NCBI GenBank assembly: GCA_031552335.1
Contig: JAVBMQ010000052.1
Span: 1-64,000, forward strand
Reading direction: 5' to 3'
Length of the DNA stretch: 64,000 nucleotides
DNA from: JAISFI01 sp031552335
GTDB taxonomy: Bacteria; Bacteroidota; Bacteroidia; Bacteroidales; Azobacteroidaceae
A program made the position numbers and the translations under genes. The notes beneath the pieces are model-generated. The model was not told the DNA's origin and made no database searches. It worked only from the letters and a program-made list of their open reading frames with translations. Positions 18,282-27,665 of the stretch are shown one piece after another (within the stretch, counting starts at the first letter, position 1; every line of letters starts with the position of its first letter).

Positions 18282-19880
18282 TTATGCTAAAAATATCTTA
18301 AAAACGAGTGCAATATCGTTCGTTTTATTCGCGGGAAGTTTTATTGTCAATCCATCTTGATTGCGGCTAACGATATCCAATTTGCCATGGCCGAGCAATT
18401 CAACTTTTTTCACTTTTCTTTTATAATTGGGAGAAGAAGCGGCTAAACTCTTTAATGTTACACTTCCGTCATCAGGACATCCCATCACCGTTGCATACAG
18501 GATATTACCTTTTACCACATACCGGATGTCTTTGTCTGAATATTTTATATTTTCGTTAAACCCTTGAGCTTTTATAGGATTTGGGTTATCTACAGTAGGA
18601 CCTTCTCCATATACGTTCCACGGTCTTGTACCGTAAATACTTTCTTTGTTTATGTCCATCCAGTCAGCAATACCTTTAAGAATAGCCTCTTCCTTATCAT
18701 CGATTGTTCCGTCACCCCTCATAGGTACACTTAACAGCAGATTTCCATTTTTACTTACGATATCGACAAGCATGTGAATTACTGTTTTTGCCGATTTATA
18801 CTTGTTATTGTCATAAAAAGACGTTTCGTAATGCCAGGTGCCTAAACAGGAACATGTTTGCCAGTATTTTTCCTGTATTTTGTCTGGAATACCCCGTTCA
18901 ATATCCCAAACCATACACTGTTTTTGATCTTCATTCAGAACTTTACCCAGAATAACAGTTTCCTGGATTCCGTTTTCTTTCAGGCTTTTATTGTATGCAT
19001 GCGCAGCAATACGAGGACCTACATTGTTTATCGGATAAAAAGGCAATACCGTATCATCAAAATATATCACGTCGGGATTATATCGATTGATAGCATCGAT
19101 GGTTCTGTTGTAAAATTTATTGCAATACTCATCAGAAGGTTGGGATGCTCCATTACCCCAATTCCATTGCGAATGAATCTTATTAATATTACTGCTGCCT
19201 GTACTGCGGGGATGATTTTGAGCATATAAATCCTGAGGATCATAACCTTCCCACCATTTTCCGGCGCCGTCCGCAAGGGTCAGGTTTCCGTCAAAATCCT
19301 GAGATCCTTCATACCACGTCCATGCATGCGAAGCATGGATACTGATACCGAAAGGTAACTTGTTATCCTTAGCAACTTTGGCCCATTCGGCTAATATATC
19401 CCGTTTAGGTCCCATATTTACCGAGTTCCACGGTTGGTATTTGCTGTCCCACAAGTCCATGTTGTCATGATGGTTGGCAAGCGCCACAAAGTATTGTGCC
19501 CCAGTTCTTTTGAAGAGAGTAACTAATCTTTTTGGGTCCCATTTGTCGGCTTTCCAAATGTTAATCACATCTTTGAATCCGAAATCTTTCGGGTCTCCGT
19601 ATTTTGAAACATGGGTATCATATTTCCATTGTCCGGGATAATACATGCTACGCGCATACCAATCGCCAGCTTCCGGTTCACATTGAGGTCCCCAATGCGC
19701 CCAAATACCAAACTTTGCATTCTGAAACCATTCCGGAGCTTCCCTATATTGTTTCAAAGACTCCCACGATGCCTCGTAGATGCCCGTTTCCATCGGTTCG
19801 ACCCCTATATTTTTTTTATTTTGAGCGTTTAGTGTCGAAAACACAAACACAACAAGAAATAAACTTTTGACTGTTTTCAT
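18282..19880 (-). CDS. GH29 alpha-L-fucosidase (short paralogue)
   Basis: Start chosen at 19880 (MKTVKSLFLVVFVFSTLNAQ), which gives a proper signal peptide identical in style to its paralogue; a 26-residue upstream extension is unlikely. The 532-aa enzyme has the GH29 barrel: GIWAHWGPQCEPEAGDWYAR, ANHHDNMDLWDSKYQPWNS, and DVIYFDDT with nucleophile D275. A C-terminal beta-sandwich (about 430-530) completes the family fold. It hydrolyses alpha-L-fucosyl linkages, plausibly the fucose-alpha-1,2-galactose caps of xyloglucan. It is clearly a tandem duplicate of the next gene upstream and shares a 63-bp upstream block with it. Export to the periplasm is inferred from the plain signal peptide. Confidence 0.93.
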   Translation of the reverse strand: MKTVKSLFLVVFVFSTLNAQNKKNIGVEPMETGIYEASWESLKQYREAPEWFQNAKFGIWAHWGPQCEPEAGDWYARSMYYPGQWKYDTHVSKYGDPKDFGFKDVINIWKADKWDPKRLVTLFKRTGAQYFVALANHHDNMDLWDSKYQPWNSVNMGPKRDILAEWAKVAKDNKLPFGISIHASHAWTWYEGSQDFDGNLTLADGAGKWWEGYDPQDLYAQNHPRSTGSSNINKIHSQWNWGNGASQPSDEYCNKFYNRTIDAINRYNPDVIYFDDTVLPFYPINNVGPRIAAHAYNKSLKENGIQETVILGKVLNEDQKQCMVWDIERGIPDKIQEKYWQTCSCLGTWHYETSFYDNNKYKSAKTVIHMLVDIVSKNGNLLLSVPMRGDGTIDDKEEAILKGIADWMDINKESIYGTRPWNVYGEGPTVDNPNPIKAQGFNENIKYSDKDIRYVVKGNILYATVMGCPDDGSVTLKSLAASSPNYKRKVKKVELLGHGKLDIVSRNQDGLTIKLPANKTNDIALVFKIFLA

Positions 19881-19910
19881 ACGTATTTCATTATTAAGAA
19901 CCATAGATCT

Positions 19911-19973
19911 ACAAAGGACGAAAATATATTTGAGAGCAATTAGGATATTTTGAACCAAATCCTAATACATTTT
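19911..19973 (-). promoter_or_regulatory. Conserved upstream block of GH29, copy 1
   Basis: This 63-bp block, 31 bases upstream of the ATG, aligns without gaps to 23264-23326 upstream of the other GH29 gene. It contains a perfect inverted repeat ATTAGGAT (19939-19946) / ATCCTAAT (19959-19966), centres 20 bp apart. In copy 2 only ATTAG/CTAAT is kept. Conservation next to duplicated genes partly reflects common descent, but the dyad is a fair candidate for a regulator site. Confidence 0.5.
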
Positions 19974-20037
19974 AGATACAAATAAGGTTCATCCGACAAA
20001 TGGATCGTTTTTATCGTAAAGAGCAAAAATTTTCAAG

Positions 20038-20075
20038 ACAAAAAAACTCTGAAAACCGGTTGGTTTTCAGAGTTT
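20038..20075 (-). terminator. Strong intrinsic terminator after the long GH29 gene
   Basis: A perfect 14-bp stem (AAACTCTGAAAACC at 20044-20057 and its complement at 20062-20075) with a 4-base loop is followed on the minus strand by seven T residues (20040-20046, partly in the stem). It lies about 54 bases past the stop at 20129 and separates the two GH29 genes into distinct transcripts. Confidence 0.85.
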
Positions 20076-20128
20076 GCTTCAAATCTTATTTTTGCCAGAT
20101 ATAACTAAAACCACACGTATTACATTTT

Positions 20129-23100
20129 TTATAAAGCAATAACTTTAGTTACAATCACCTTTTCACCATTCTGTATTCTAACTATATATGTACCTGCTTT
20201 TACCGGCATTTTTATTTGTCCATCAATATTTGATTTATAATCAATCATCATTCCATTGATTGAATAAAAAGAAACATTTTCTCTACCGTTTAATCCTTCA
20301 ACTATGATATTTCCTTTATCATAATAAATGCTATATGTATCTATAGTTGAATAATTAATACGATTCAAATTTTCATGAGTAAAACGGACAGAAGATATTG
20401 ATGAAGCATGATTTTTGTATTTTACAGAAACCTTATATACTCCGGTAATATCGGGCAGTTCAATTTCCGATTCTCTAAAAATAGAAGAAGATATTGTTTT
20501 AATAGCAGGAACAGAAAAAATTGGCTGTGTTTCTTTATCCAGATAAAAATCAAATTTAGTAGATTCACTCACATTCTGGCTATTAGCAGTGCTGATAAAT
20601 ACTTTATTGTATCTATTATTTTCAAAATTAATCTCTCCTAAATATATTTGAGTATTATTCTTTCCGACAAGATAACCTTTGTTATTTGATTGTATTTTAT
20701 ATTCAGCATTGAATACTTGCGCAAATTCGTTCATATTAATAACCATATCTTTATCCTGATCTGCGGATATAGCTTCCTCTGTCACATATGCCTCTCCATC
20801 CTGTAATATTCTTAAAAGAACGACTTCTTTAACCCTGAACTCGTTGGTATTCGATGCTGTCAGGTCACAGACCCACCCCAGGTTCAGTTCTGTTTCTTCT
20901 GCAATTGTGAATTTAATCCCAAAAATTGAATCATTGTCATTCTCTTCCCCTTTTGAAACATCATAGCCCGTTGTAATATTATGAAATGCCAACGCTTTTA
21001 AATCAATATCCGGTACAGTTGGAAGTGTTTTCGATGCAAATATATACGCATTTTGTGTTTTAAACATGGTCTGATAAGAAGCTCCAAAATAATATTTTCC
21101 TGCCGGCAATGTTACTTTTCTGTATATTTTCGCATCCTCAATATTTCCCGTAGCATCGTTCCATAATCCAAGCATCAAAGTATTGTATCCGGGATATTTA
21201 TCAATGCCCTGTTTTGTACCATCTCCCCCTTTCGGAATATTGAAATTCTCGACATTCCAATATTTAGGTTTCCCGAATCGAGTGGTCGTATTGGTTTCAC
21301 GGGAAAAATTGCGGACTTCATTCAAATATTTGACAGTAATATTTTGTGTATAAGGCAATGTTTTGATATTGGGTCCTGTGGATCTTTTGCTTGAAGCAAA
21401 TTTCGCAAACGCCGATTGAAGGAGGTTAAACGAAGACTTGATAACCTCATCTCCACTTTCAGCAGTAATATCTTTAACTGAATTAAATGCTTCTTCAAAT
21501 TCTAATATCGGGGCATCCTGATATTGTCCCGTATTATCTCCCACATTTTCTTTTGCCGCAAGAATAATCGACTGTGTTTCTGAGATAAGGTCGCTGAGAT
21601 CGCTGAAATCAATGGAGTCAAAGGATATTTTGAAAACAATGCCGATATCGCTCATTTTAGTAGTTGGAAGCTTTATGGCCAATCCTTCTTTATTGCGTCC
21701 GATAATATCCAATTCACCGTCGTGGCCGATCAATTCCACTTTTTTTACTTTTCCCGTATAATGGGGCGAGATAGTACCTAAGGTCTTTAAAGTCGCTTTT
21801 CCGTTATCAGGCCATCCCATCACCGTTGCATACAGAGTATCCTCTTTTACCACATACCGTACGTCTTTGTTTGTATATACTAAGCCTTCGTTAAACCCTT
21901 GATCTCTTAAGGGATTTGAGTTAGTAGGACCTTCTCCAAACACTTTCCATGGCCTTGTGTCGTAAATACTCTCTTTGTTTATGTCCATCCAATCTGCAAT
22001 CCCTTTAAGAATAGCCTCTTCTTTATCATCTATTGTACCGTTACCTCTGATCGGCACACTTAAAAGCAGGTTCCCATTCTTACTTACTATGTCAACAAGC
22101 ATATGAATCACCGTCTTTGCCGATTTATATCGATTACCGTTGTAAAAAGATTGTGCGTAATGCCAAGTACCCAAACATGAACATGTTTGCCAGTACTTTT
22201 CCTGTATTCTGTCGGGAATACCCCGTTCAATATCCCAAACCATACATTCTTTTTGACTTTCATTCAGAACTTTACCTAAAACAACAGCTTTCTGGGTTCC
22301 GTTTTCTTTCAGGCTTTTGTTGTATGTATGCGCAACAATACGGGGGCCTATATTATTTATCGGATAAAAAGGCAAGGTAGTGTCATCAAAATAGATCAAA
22401 TCCGGATTGTATGTATTGATGGCATCAAGGGTTCTGTTGTAAAATGTATTGCAATACTCATCAGAAGGTTGGGATGCTCCATTACCCCAGGCCCATTGTG
22501 AGTGAATCTGATTAATATTAGTGTAGCCTGAACTGGGAGTGTGATTTTGAGCATATAAATCCTGCGGGTCATAACCTTCCCACCAATTTCCGGCGCCATC
22601 GGCAAGGGTCAGGTTTCCGTCATATCTCTGAGATCCTTCGTACCATGTCCATGCATGCGAAGCGTGGATACTGATACCAAAAGGCAATCCGTTATTTTTT
22701 GCGGCCTTAGACCAGTCTCCCAACAAGTCTCGTTTAGGTCCCATATTTACAGAGTTCCACGGTTGATACTTACTGTCCCATAAATCCATGTTGTCGTGAT
22801 GATTAGCCAGTGCCACAAAGTACTGTCCTCCGGTCCTTTTGAAAAGAGCAACTAATTTTTCAGGATCCCATTTATCGGCTTTCCAGACGTTAATCACATC
22901 TTTGAATCCGAAGACACTCGGATCCCCATACTTCGAAACATGTGTGTTATATTGACCGCTTCCGGGAAAATACATAGCTCGTGCATACCAGTCGCCATCT
23001 TCCGGTTCACATTGAGGACCCCAGTGGGCCCAAATACCAAATTTTGCATTCTGAAACCATTCCGGAGCTTCTCCATATTGTTTTAAAGACTCCCACGATC

Positions 23101-23209
23101 CCTCGTAAATACCCGCTTCCATAGGTTCAATCTCCGTACTTTTTGTATTTTGGGCGTTTACTACCGAAAATACAAATAAAAAAAGGAATAAGCTTTTGAT
23201 TGTTTTCAT
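20129..23209 (-). CDS. GH29 alpha-L-fucosidase with long C-terminal extension and T9SS tail
   Basis: The 1026-aa protein has a signal peptide (1-19, ending VNAQ) and a GH29 barrel (about 35-430) nearly the same as its neighbour, with nucleophile D275 in DLIYFDDT. After the usual C-terminal sandwich (to about 530) comes an extension: a short helical segment (about 540-610), a galactose-binding-like domain (about 630-820, with KYWNVENFNIPKGGDG and YRKVTLPAGKYYF, resembling DUF5013-type modules), a further beta region and a type A T9SS sorting domain (about 950-1026, NVSFYSINGMM...AGTYIVRIQNG). The short paralogue lacks all of this. The pair thus likely acts at two sites: this form on the cell surface and the short form in the periplasm. 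Fucosylated xyloglucan is the inferred substrate. Confidence 0.92.
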   Translation of the reverse strand: MKTIKSLFLFLFVFSVVNAQNTKSTEIEPMEAGIYEGSWESLKQYGEAPEWFQNAKFGIWAHWGPQCEPEDGDWYARAMYFPGSGQYNTHVSKYGDPSVFGFKDVINVWKADKWDPEKLVALFKRTGGQYFVALANHHDNMDLWDSKYQPWNSVNMGPKRDLLGDWSKAAKNNGLPFGISIHASHAWTWYEGSQRYDGNLTLADGAGNWWEGYDPQDLYAQNHTPSSGYTNINQIHSQWAWGNGASQPSDEYCNTFYNRTLDAINTYNPDLIYFDDTTLPFYPINNIGPRIVAHTYNKSLKENGTQKAVVLGKVLNESQKECMVWDIERGIPDRIQEKYWQTCSCLGTWHYAQSFYNGNRYKSAKTVIHMLVDIVSKNGNLLLSVPIRGNGTIDDKEEAILKGIADWMDINKESIYDTRPWKVFGEGPTNSNPLRDQGFNEGLVYTNKDVRYVVKEDTLYATVMGWPDNGKATLKTLGTISPHYTGKVKKVELIGHDGELDIIGRNKEGLAIKLPTTKMSDIGIVFKISFDSIDFSDLSDLISETQSIILAAKENVGDNTGQYQDAPILEFEEAFNSVKDITAESGDEVIKSSFNLLQSAFAKFASSKRSTGPNIKTLPYTQNITVKYLNEVRNFSRETNTTTRFGKPKYWNVENFNIPKGGDGTKQGIDKYPGYNTLMLGLWNDATGNIEDAKIYRKVTLPAGKYYFGASYQTMFKTQNAYIFASKTLPTVPDIDLKALAFHNITTGYDVSKGEENDNDSIFGIKFTIAEETELNLGWVCDLTASNTNEFRVKEVVLLRILQDGEAYVTEEAISADQDKDMVINMNEFAQVFNAEYKIQSNNKGYLVGKNNTQIYLGEINFENNRYNKVFISTANSQNVSESTKFDFYLDKETQPIFSVPAIKTISSSIFRESEIELPDITGVYKVSVKYKNHASSISSVRFTHENLNRINYSTIDTYSIYYDKGNIIVEGLNGRENVSFYSINGMMIDYKSNIDGQIKMPVKAGTYIVRIQNGEKVIVTKVIAL

Positions 23210-23263
23210 ACGTATTTCATTTAAAATTTGTATCTAATTTGTTTTTAGTTAAGCCATAGGCTT

Positions 23264-23326
23264 ACAAAGAACGGAAATATATTTGAGAGTGATTAGGCTG
23301 TTTTAAAACAAATGCTAATACATTTT
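23264..23326 (-). promoter_or_regulatory. Conserved upstream block of GH29, copy 2
   Basis: Matches 19911-19973 over 63 bp without gaps (shared runs include GAAATATATTTGAGAG and CTAATACATTTT with single changes). It lies 55 bases upstream of the ATG at 23209, in the divergent control region facing the GH43-GH31 gene. Confidence 0.5.
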
Positions 23327-23357
23327 GGATAATAATAACTTTATCTGTAAAATCCTG

Positions 23358-23402
23358 AATACCTGAGTCTTCATCCATAAAATGAGTAAAAACTCAGGTA
23401 TT
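23358..23402. promoter_or_regulatory. Inverted repeat in the divergent GH29 / GH43-GH31 control region
   Basis: AATACCTGAGT (23358-23368) and its exact complement ACTCAGGTATT (23392-23402) flank 23 bases. No T-tract follows on either strand, so an operator or leader structure is likelier than a terminator. Apart from this, the 63-bp block and the promoter at 23483, I see nothing else in 23210-23533. Confidence 0.4.
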
Positions 23403-23482
23403 ATCAATGTTTTTACTACGAATGATTCATTTTACCCTATCATTTGGAGCAATAAACCACAACTTAAAAGTTCAGATTTTTT

Positions 23483-23490
23483 TATATTTG
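23483..23490 (+). promoter_or_regulatory. Probable -7 element for the GH43-GH31 operon
   Basis: TATATTTG matches TAnnTTTG exactly, 44 bases upstream of the ATG at 23534. A purine run AGGAGG at 23506-23511 lies 22 bases from the ATG, too far to act as a normal ribosome binding site. Confidence 0.5.
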
Positions 23491-23533
23491 CATCGAAATA
23501 TAATCAGGAGGAATCAAATCTAACTTTTTAATC

Positions 23534-26500
23534 ATGAAAAACAACATCATTTTATTTTTTTTAATTACTTTCCAATCTCTGTATATTACAAATTTGTCAG
23601 CACAAAATTCATTCAAATGGGGCATGTGGGAAAAATGGGGGGAACAACCGGACGGGATGTATTATAACCCCGTACTACCTGCTGATTTCAGCGATTTAGA
23701 TTGCATTCGCGTTGGAGAAGATTATTATGCCATCACATCCACTTTTCAATACTCTCCGGGAATGGCTATATTACATTCCAAAGATCTTGTCAACTGGAAT
23801 ATTATAGGTCATGCCGTAGAAGATATACGTCAGATAGGACCTGATATGAATTGGGACAAAATGAATCGCTATGGCAGAGGTATATGGGCAGGTTCGATAC
23901 GTTACCATGACGAAAAATTCTATGTCCTTTTCGGTACGCCTGAGGAGGGATTCTTTACTACCTGGGCAGAAAAACCGGAAGGACCGTGGGCTCCTTTAAC
24001 CAATATTCTTCCGGAACCGGGTTGGGATGACTGTTGTGCAATATGGGATGAAAACGGACAGGCATATTTCATCGGAACACATTTCAAAGGAGGTTATCGT
24101 ACTTATATTTTCAAAATGGCTGCCGATTGCAGCTCAATAGACAGAAACAGTGCCGTGCTTATAAACCAGGGAAACGGACGGGAAGCAAGTAAACTTATTA
24201 AAGTAAACGACTGGTATTATCTGATATACAGCGTAGTAGAAAATAATGTCAGATTTATGGTTGGCAAACGTGCGAAAAGCATCTCCGGTCCATGGAGCGA
24301 AGAAAAACAATTAATGGCTTACAACCAGGAATCAAATGAACCTAATCAGGGCGGTATTATTGAAGGTCCCGACGGAAATTGGTACTTTTTCACACATCAT
24401 GGAAGAGGAGATTGGGATGGAAGGTGTGCCAGTCTTTTACCTGTTACCTGGATAAACGAATGGCCAATCATGGGAAAAGTCGGAGAAGATGGATTAGGAT
24501 ATATGGTATGGTCCGGTAAAATGCCTGTAAATAAGGCTTATCAAAAAAAGAAACCATTCTTCGATGATTTCAAATCAAAAAAACTGGATGCTAATTGGGA
24601 ATGGAATTATTATCCGCGTAACAAGATGTGGTCCCTTACCGATAAAAAGGGATATTTAAGAATGAGGGCCGTAAAGCCTTTGGCAAATAATAATCTGAAG
24701 AAAATACCTAATATATTAACACAACGAATATATAGAACACCTCAAAGCGAAGTTACCGTAAAAATGAATCTTCAGGGAATGGAAGACGGACAAATTGCAG
24801 GTCTGTGTCATTACGCCAGAACCTCAGCATACATCGGAGTTTCTAATACAAGCGGAAAAATGAATATCATTTTCAATGAGAACGGCAGATCTGAAACTAT
24901 CGAAATCGGACACACCCGAAACATATGGTTCCGTTCTGTTTGGGGACTCGATGGCATAAGCAGATTCTCCTATAGTACTGATGGAAAAACATTCACCGGA
25001 TTTGGAACTCCTTACCCATTCACATGGGGAGATTACCGGGGAACAAGAGTCGGAATATTCACTTGTAACGAAAAGAATGAAAACGGTTATATTGATGTTG
25101 ATTACTTCGAATACAAAAATAGAATAATAACGATGAATTTGAACATTTTATTTCAGAGTAAGTGGCTATCTAAGGCAATAATAGGAATAATATTCTGCTT
25201 AACAACTATATATACTTATGCCGGAAATCATCCGGAATATGTCATATTACAGAATGGAGCCCAATTTCAAACAGAACAAGGACTTCTGCGCATAGAATTT
25301 GTATCGCCGGAAATTGTAAGGGTACAATATACCAAAGAGATAAACTTTCTGGGAAACGGAACAATTGTGTGTGTTGAACGATCTGTAAAAAGGGTATCAT
25401 TTCAGACTAAGAAAATTGATAATAATTTGGTATTGTCATCGGATAGTCTGATTGTCCAGATTCATTTAAAAAACTATTCAATCATTTATAAAGACACAAA
25501 AACGAATCAAATATTATTATCAGAAAAAAATGATAATCCTCGGGAAGGAGAACGAATCTATACAGAAAACGTAACATATGACAAACAAAGTAAACGAATA
25601 GTAAAGACAGCTGACGGTGAGAAGGAAGTTATGGATGAACTTCGTCGGGATACAATCGGATACAGTTGGAAGTTTCGTAATCACTTTCAATGGACAGATA
25701 AAGAGGCGATTTATGGCTTAGGTTCGCATATGGAAGATTACCTGAATTTAAGAGGAAAAGAAGTTTTTTTATGCCAGCATAATTTAAAAGCTATGGTTCC
25801 GGTTATAAATTCAACAGCCGGATATGGCTTGTTATTTGATGCAGGTTGCGGGATGGTTTATACAGATAAAGGAGAAAATAGCTTTATTGAATTAGAAGCA
25901 GCCAAACAAATTGATTATTATTTCATGAAAGGAACCACTATGGATGAAGTAATAAAACAATATCGCATACTTACCGGAGACTCACCAATGATGCCTCGTT
26001 ATATATTCGGTTACATTCAATCTAAAGAACGATACAAAAGCTCTAAAGAGGTAACTGATGTGGTAACAGAATACCGTAAACGTCAGGTGCCGTTGGATGT
26101 TATTGTTCAAGACTGGAATTACTGGCCTCAGGGCTGGGGATATATGAAGATGAACCCTAAGTATTATCCGAATCCGGCAAATTTGGCTGATTCTGTCCAT
26201 GCTATGAATGCTAAACTGATGATTTCTATCTGGCCTAATCCTACAAACTGCCCGCAAGCTGATGATTTTAAGAAAAGGGGGTTCATGCTCGAACGTTCCA
26301 TCTATGATGCTTATAATCCATTGGCACGTAGATATTATTGGGAATATGCAGATAATGAGTTCTTTAATAATGGATTTGATGCCTGGTGGTGTGATTGTAC
26401 AGAGCCACTTGATGCTGATTGGACTAAAATGAGAGAAGACTACGGGTGGGATAACCACCGGGAACGCTGGGAAAACAATCTGGCCTTGTTGAGTGATGTA

Positions 26501-27637
26501 TTAGGAGCCGAGCGCAGCAGTACTTTTTCACTTTATCATTCAAAAGGTATATATGAAAATCAACGGGTTACTTCAGACAATAAACGTGTAGTAAACCTAA
26601 CCCGCTCCAGTTATGCCGGCCAACAACGCTATGCGACTATTACCTGGAATGGAGACACATATGCATCCTGGAAGTCTTTTGCACAACAGATTCCTTCAGG
26701 ATTGAATTTTATGGCTACCGGGTGTCCTTATTGGACTGTAGATATAGGAGCTTTTTTTACAAAAAAGGGTAGTCAATGGTTCTGGTGCGGAGATTTTGAT
26801 CAAGGAGTGAAAGATTTAGGTTATCGTGAGTTTTATACCCGCATGTTCCAATATGCTGCATTCTTACCCGTTTTTCGCAGCCATGGAACAGATACTCCCC
26901 GTGAGATATGGAATTTCGGAGAGCCTGGTGAACCATTTTATGATAGCTTACTGAAAATGATTGATTTACGCTATCAATTACTTCCTTACATTTATTCTCT
27001 TGCAGGTAAGGTGAGTCAGGATCATTATACAATGAGTCGTTTATTGGCTTTTGATTTTCCGAATGATAAGAATGTGCTCGATACAAAAGATCAATTTATG
27101 TTTGGTCCTGCATTTCTTGTATGTCCTGTCACAACACCTATGTATTATGAGAAAGAATCAGTTCCTCTTCATGTAATAGAAAAGAGAAGAAATGTATATT
27201 TGCCTGAAGGTACAAATTGGATTGATTTTTGGACAGGTGAGTTCTATAAAGGCGGACAATATATTAATGCTGAGGCATCCATTGATAAAATACCATTATT
27301 TGTGCGTCAAGGTTCAATCATACCAATGGGACCGGTTATTCAACATACAGGGGAATTACCCGGAAAGGAAATCAGAATTTCCCTCTACCCCGGGGAAAAT
27401 GCTAAATTTGTTTTCTATGAAGATGAAGGGGATAATTACAATTACGAACAAGGATTCTTTTCAACAATTGAATTGATTTGGAATGATAAGAATAAAACAT
27501 TCACCTTCAGTAAAAGGAAAGGAGAATATGACAGTACGGAAAAAGTACGAACAATACATGTTGACTTCCATGATAAAAAGAAAATTGTTACTAAAACTAT
27601 TCGTTACTCCGGTAATGAAGTAAGTTGCAAGTTTTAA
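23534..27637 (+). CDS. GH43-GH31 fusion with an internal signal peptide
   Basis: The 1367-aa frame joins two complete enzymes. Residues 1-24 are a signal peptide (ending LSAQ); about 28-325 is a GH43 propeller with NPVLPADFSDLDCIRVGEDYYA; about 340-530 is the concanavalin A-like C-terminal domain common in GH43 beta-xylosidases. At residue 534 a methionine opens a second signal-like segment (about 534-566, hydrophobic KAIIGIIFCLTTIYTYAG), followed by GH31: N-terminal sandwich (about 570-810), barrel (about 815-1160) with nucleophile D954 in DAWWCDCTEPLD, and the C-terminal part. GH31 of this type is typically an alpha-xylosidase or alpha-glucosidase. Both alternative frames hit a stop within three or four codons of the A5 run at 25115-25119, just before the internal ATG at 25133. 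A one-base deletion, insertion or sequencing error is thus the simplest origin. It leads a three-gene plus-strand operon. Confidence 0.85.
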   Translation: MKNNIILFFLITFQSLYITNLSAQNSFKWGMWEKWGEQPDGMYYNPVLPADFSDLDCIRVGEDYYAITSTFQYSPGMAILHSKDLVNWNIIGHAVEDIRQIGPDMNWDKMNRYGRGIWAGSIRYHDEKFYVLFGTPEEGFFTTWAEKPEGPWAPLTNILPEPGWDDCCAIWDENGQAYFIGTHFKGGYRTYIFKMAADCSSIDRNSAVLINQGNGREASKLIKVNDWYYLIYSVVENNVRFMVGKRAKSISGPWSEEKQLMAYNQESNEPNQGGIIEGPDGNWYFFTHHGRGDWDGRCASLLPVTWINEWPIMGKVGEDGLGYMVWSGKMPVNKAYQKKKPFFDDFKSKKLDANWEWNYYPRNKMWSLTDKKGYLRMRAVKPLANNNLKKIPNILTQRIYRTPQSEVTVKMNLQGMEDGQIAGLCHYARTSAYIGVSNTSGKMNIIFNENGRSETIEIGHTRNIWFRSVWGLDGISRFSYSTDGKTFTGFGTPYPFTWGDYRGTRVGIFTCNEKNENGYIDVDYFEYKNRIITMNLNILFQSKWLSKAIIGIIFCLTTIYTYAGNHPEYVILQNGAQFQTEQGLLRIEFVSPEIVRVQYTKEINFLGNGTIVCVERSVKRVSFQTKKIDNNLVLSSDSLIVQIHLKNYSIIYKDTKTNQILLSEKNDNPREGERIYTENVTYDKQSKRIVKTADGEKEVMDELRRDTIGYSWKFRNHFQWTDKEAIYGLGSHMEDYLNLRGKEVFLCQHNLKAMVPVINSTAGYGLLFDAGCGMVYTDKGENSFIELEAAKQIDYYFMKGTTMDEVIKQYRILTGDSPMMPRYIFGYIQSKERYKSSKEVTDVVTEYRKRQVPLDVIVQDWNYWPQGWGYMKMNPKYYPNPANLADSVHAMNAKLMISIWPNPTNCPQADDFKKRGFMLERSIYDAYNPLARRYYWEYADNEFFNNGFDAWWCDCTEPLDADWTKMREDYGWDNHRERWENNLALLSDVLGAERSSTFSLYHSKGIYENQRVTSDNKRVVNLTRSSYAGQQRYATITWNGDTYASWKSFAQQIPSGLNFMATGCPYWTVDIGAFFTKKGSQWFWCGDFDQGVKDLGYREFYTRMFQYAAFLPVFRSHGTDTPREIWNFGEPGEPFYDSLLKMIDLRYQLLPYIYSLAGKVSQDHYTMSRLLAFDFPNDKNVLDTKDQFMFGPAFLVCPVTTPMYYEKESVPLHVIEKRRNVYLPEGTNWIDFWTGEFYKGGQYINAEASIDKIPLFVRQGSIIPMGPVIQHTGELPGKEIRISLYPGENAKFVFYEDEGDNYNYEQGFFSTIELIWNDKNKTFTFSKRKGEYDSTEKVRTIHVDFHDKKKIVTKTIRYSGNEVSCKF

Positions 27638-27665
27638 TTGTATTACTTATATCAATTATATTAAA

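Noticed and set aside
19881..19958. Longer N-terminus for the short GH29
   Set aside because: The paralogue begins at the equivalent of 19880 with the same signal peptide, and the extension runs into the conserved upstream block.
23506..23511. AGGAGG as a ribosome binding site for the GH43-GH31 gene
   Set aside because: It is 22 bases from the ATG, too far to pair usefully, and no alternative start lies closer; Bacteroidota rarely depend on such sites.
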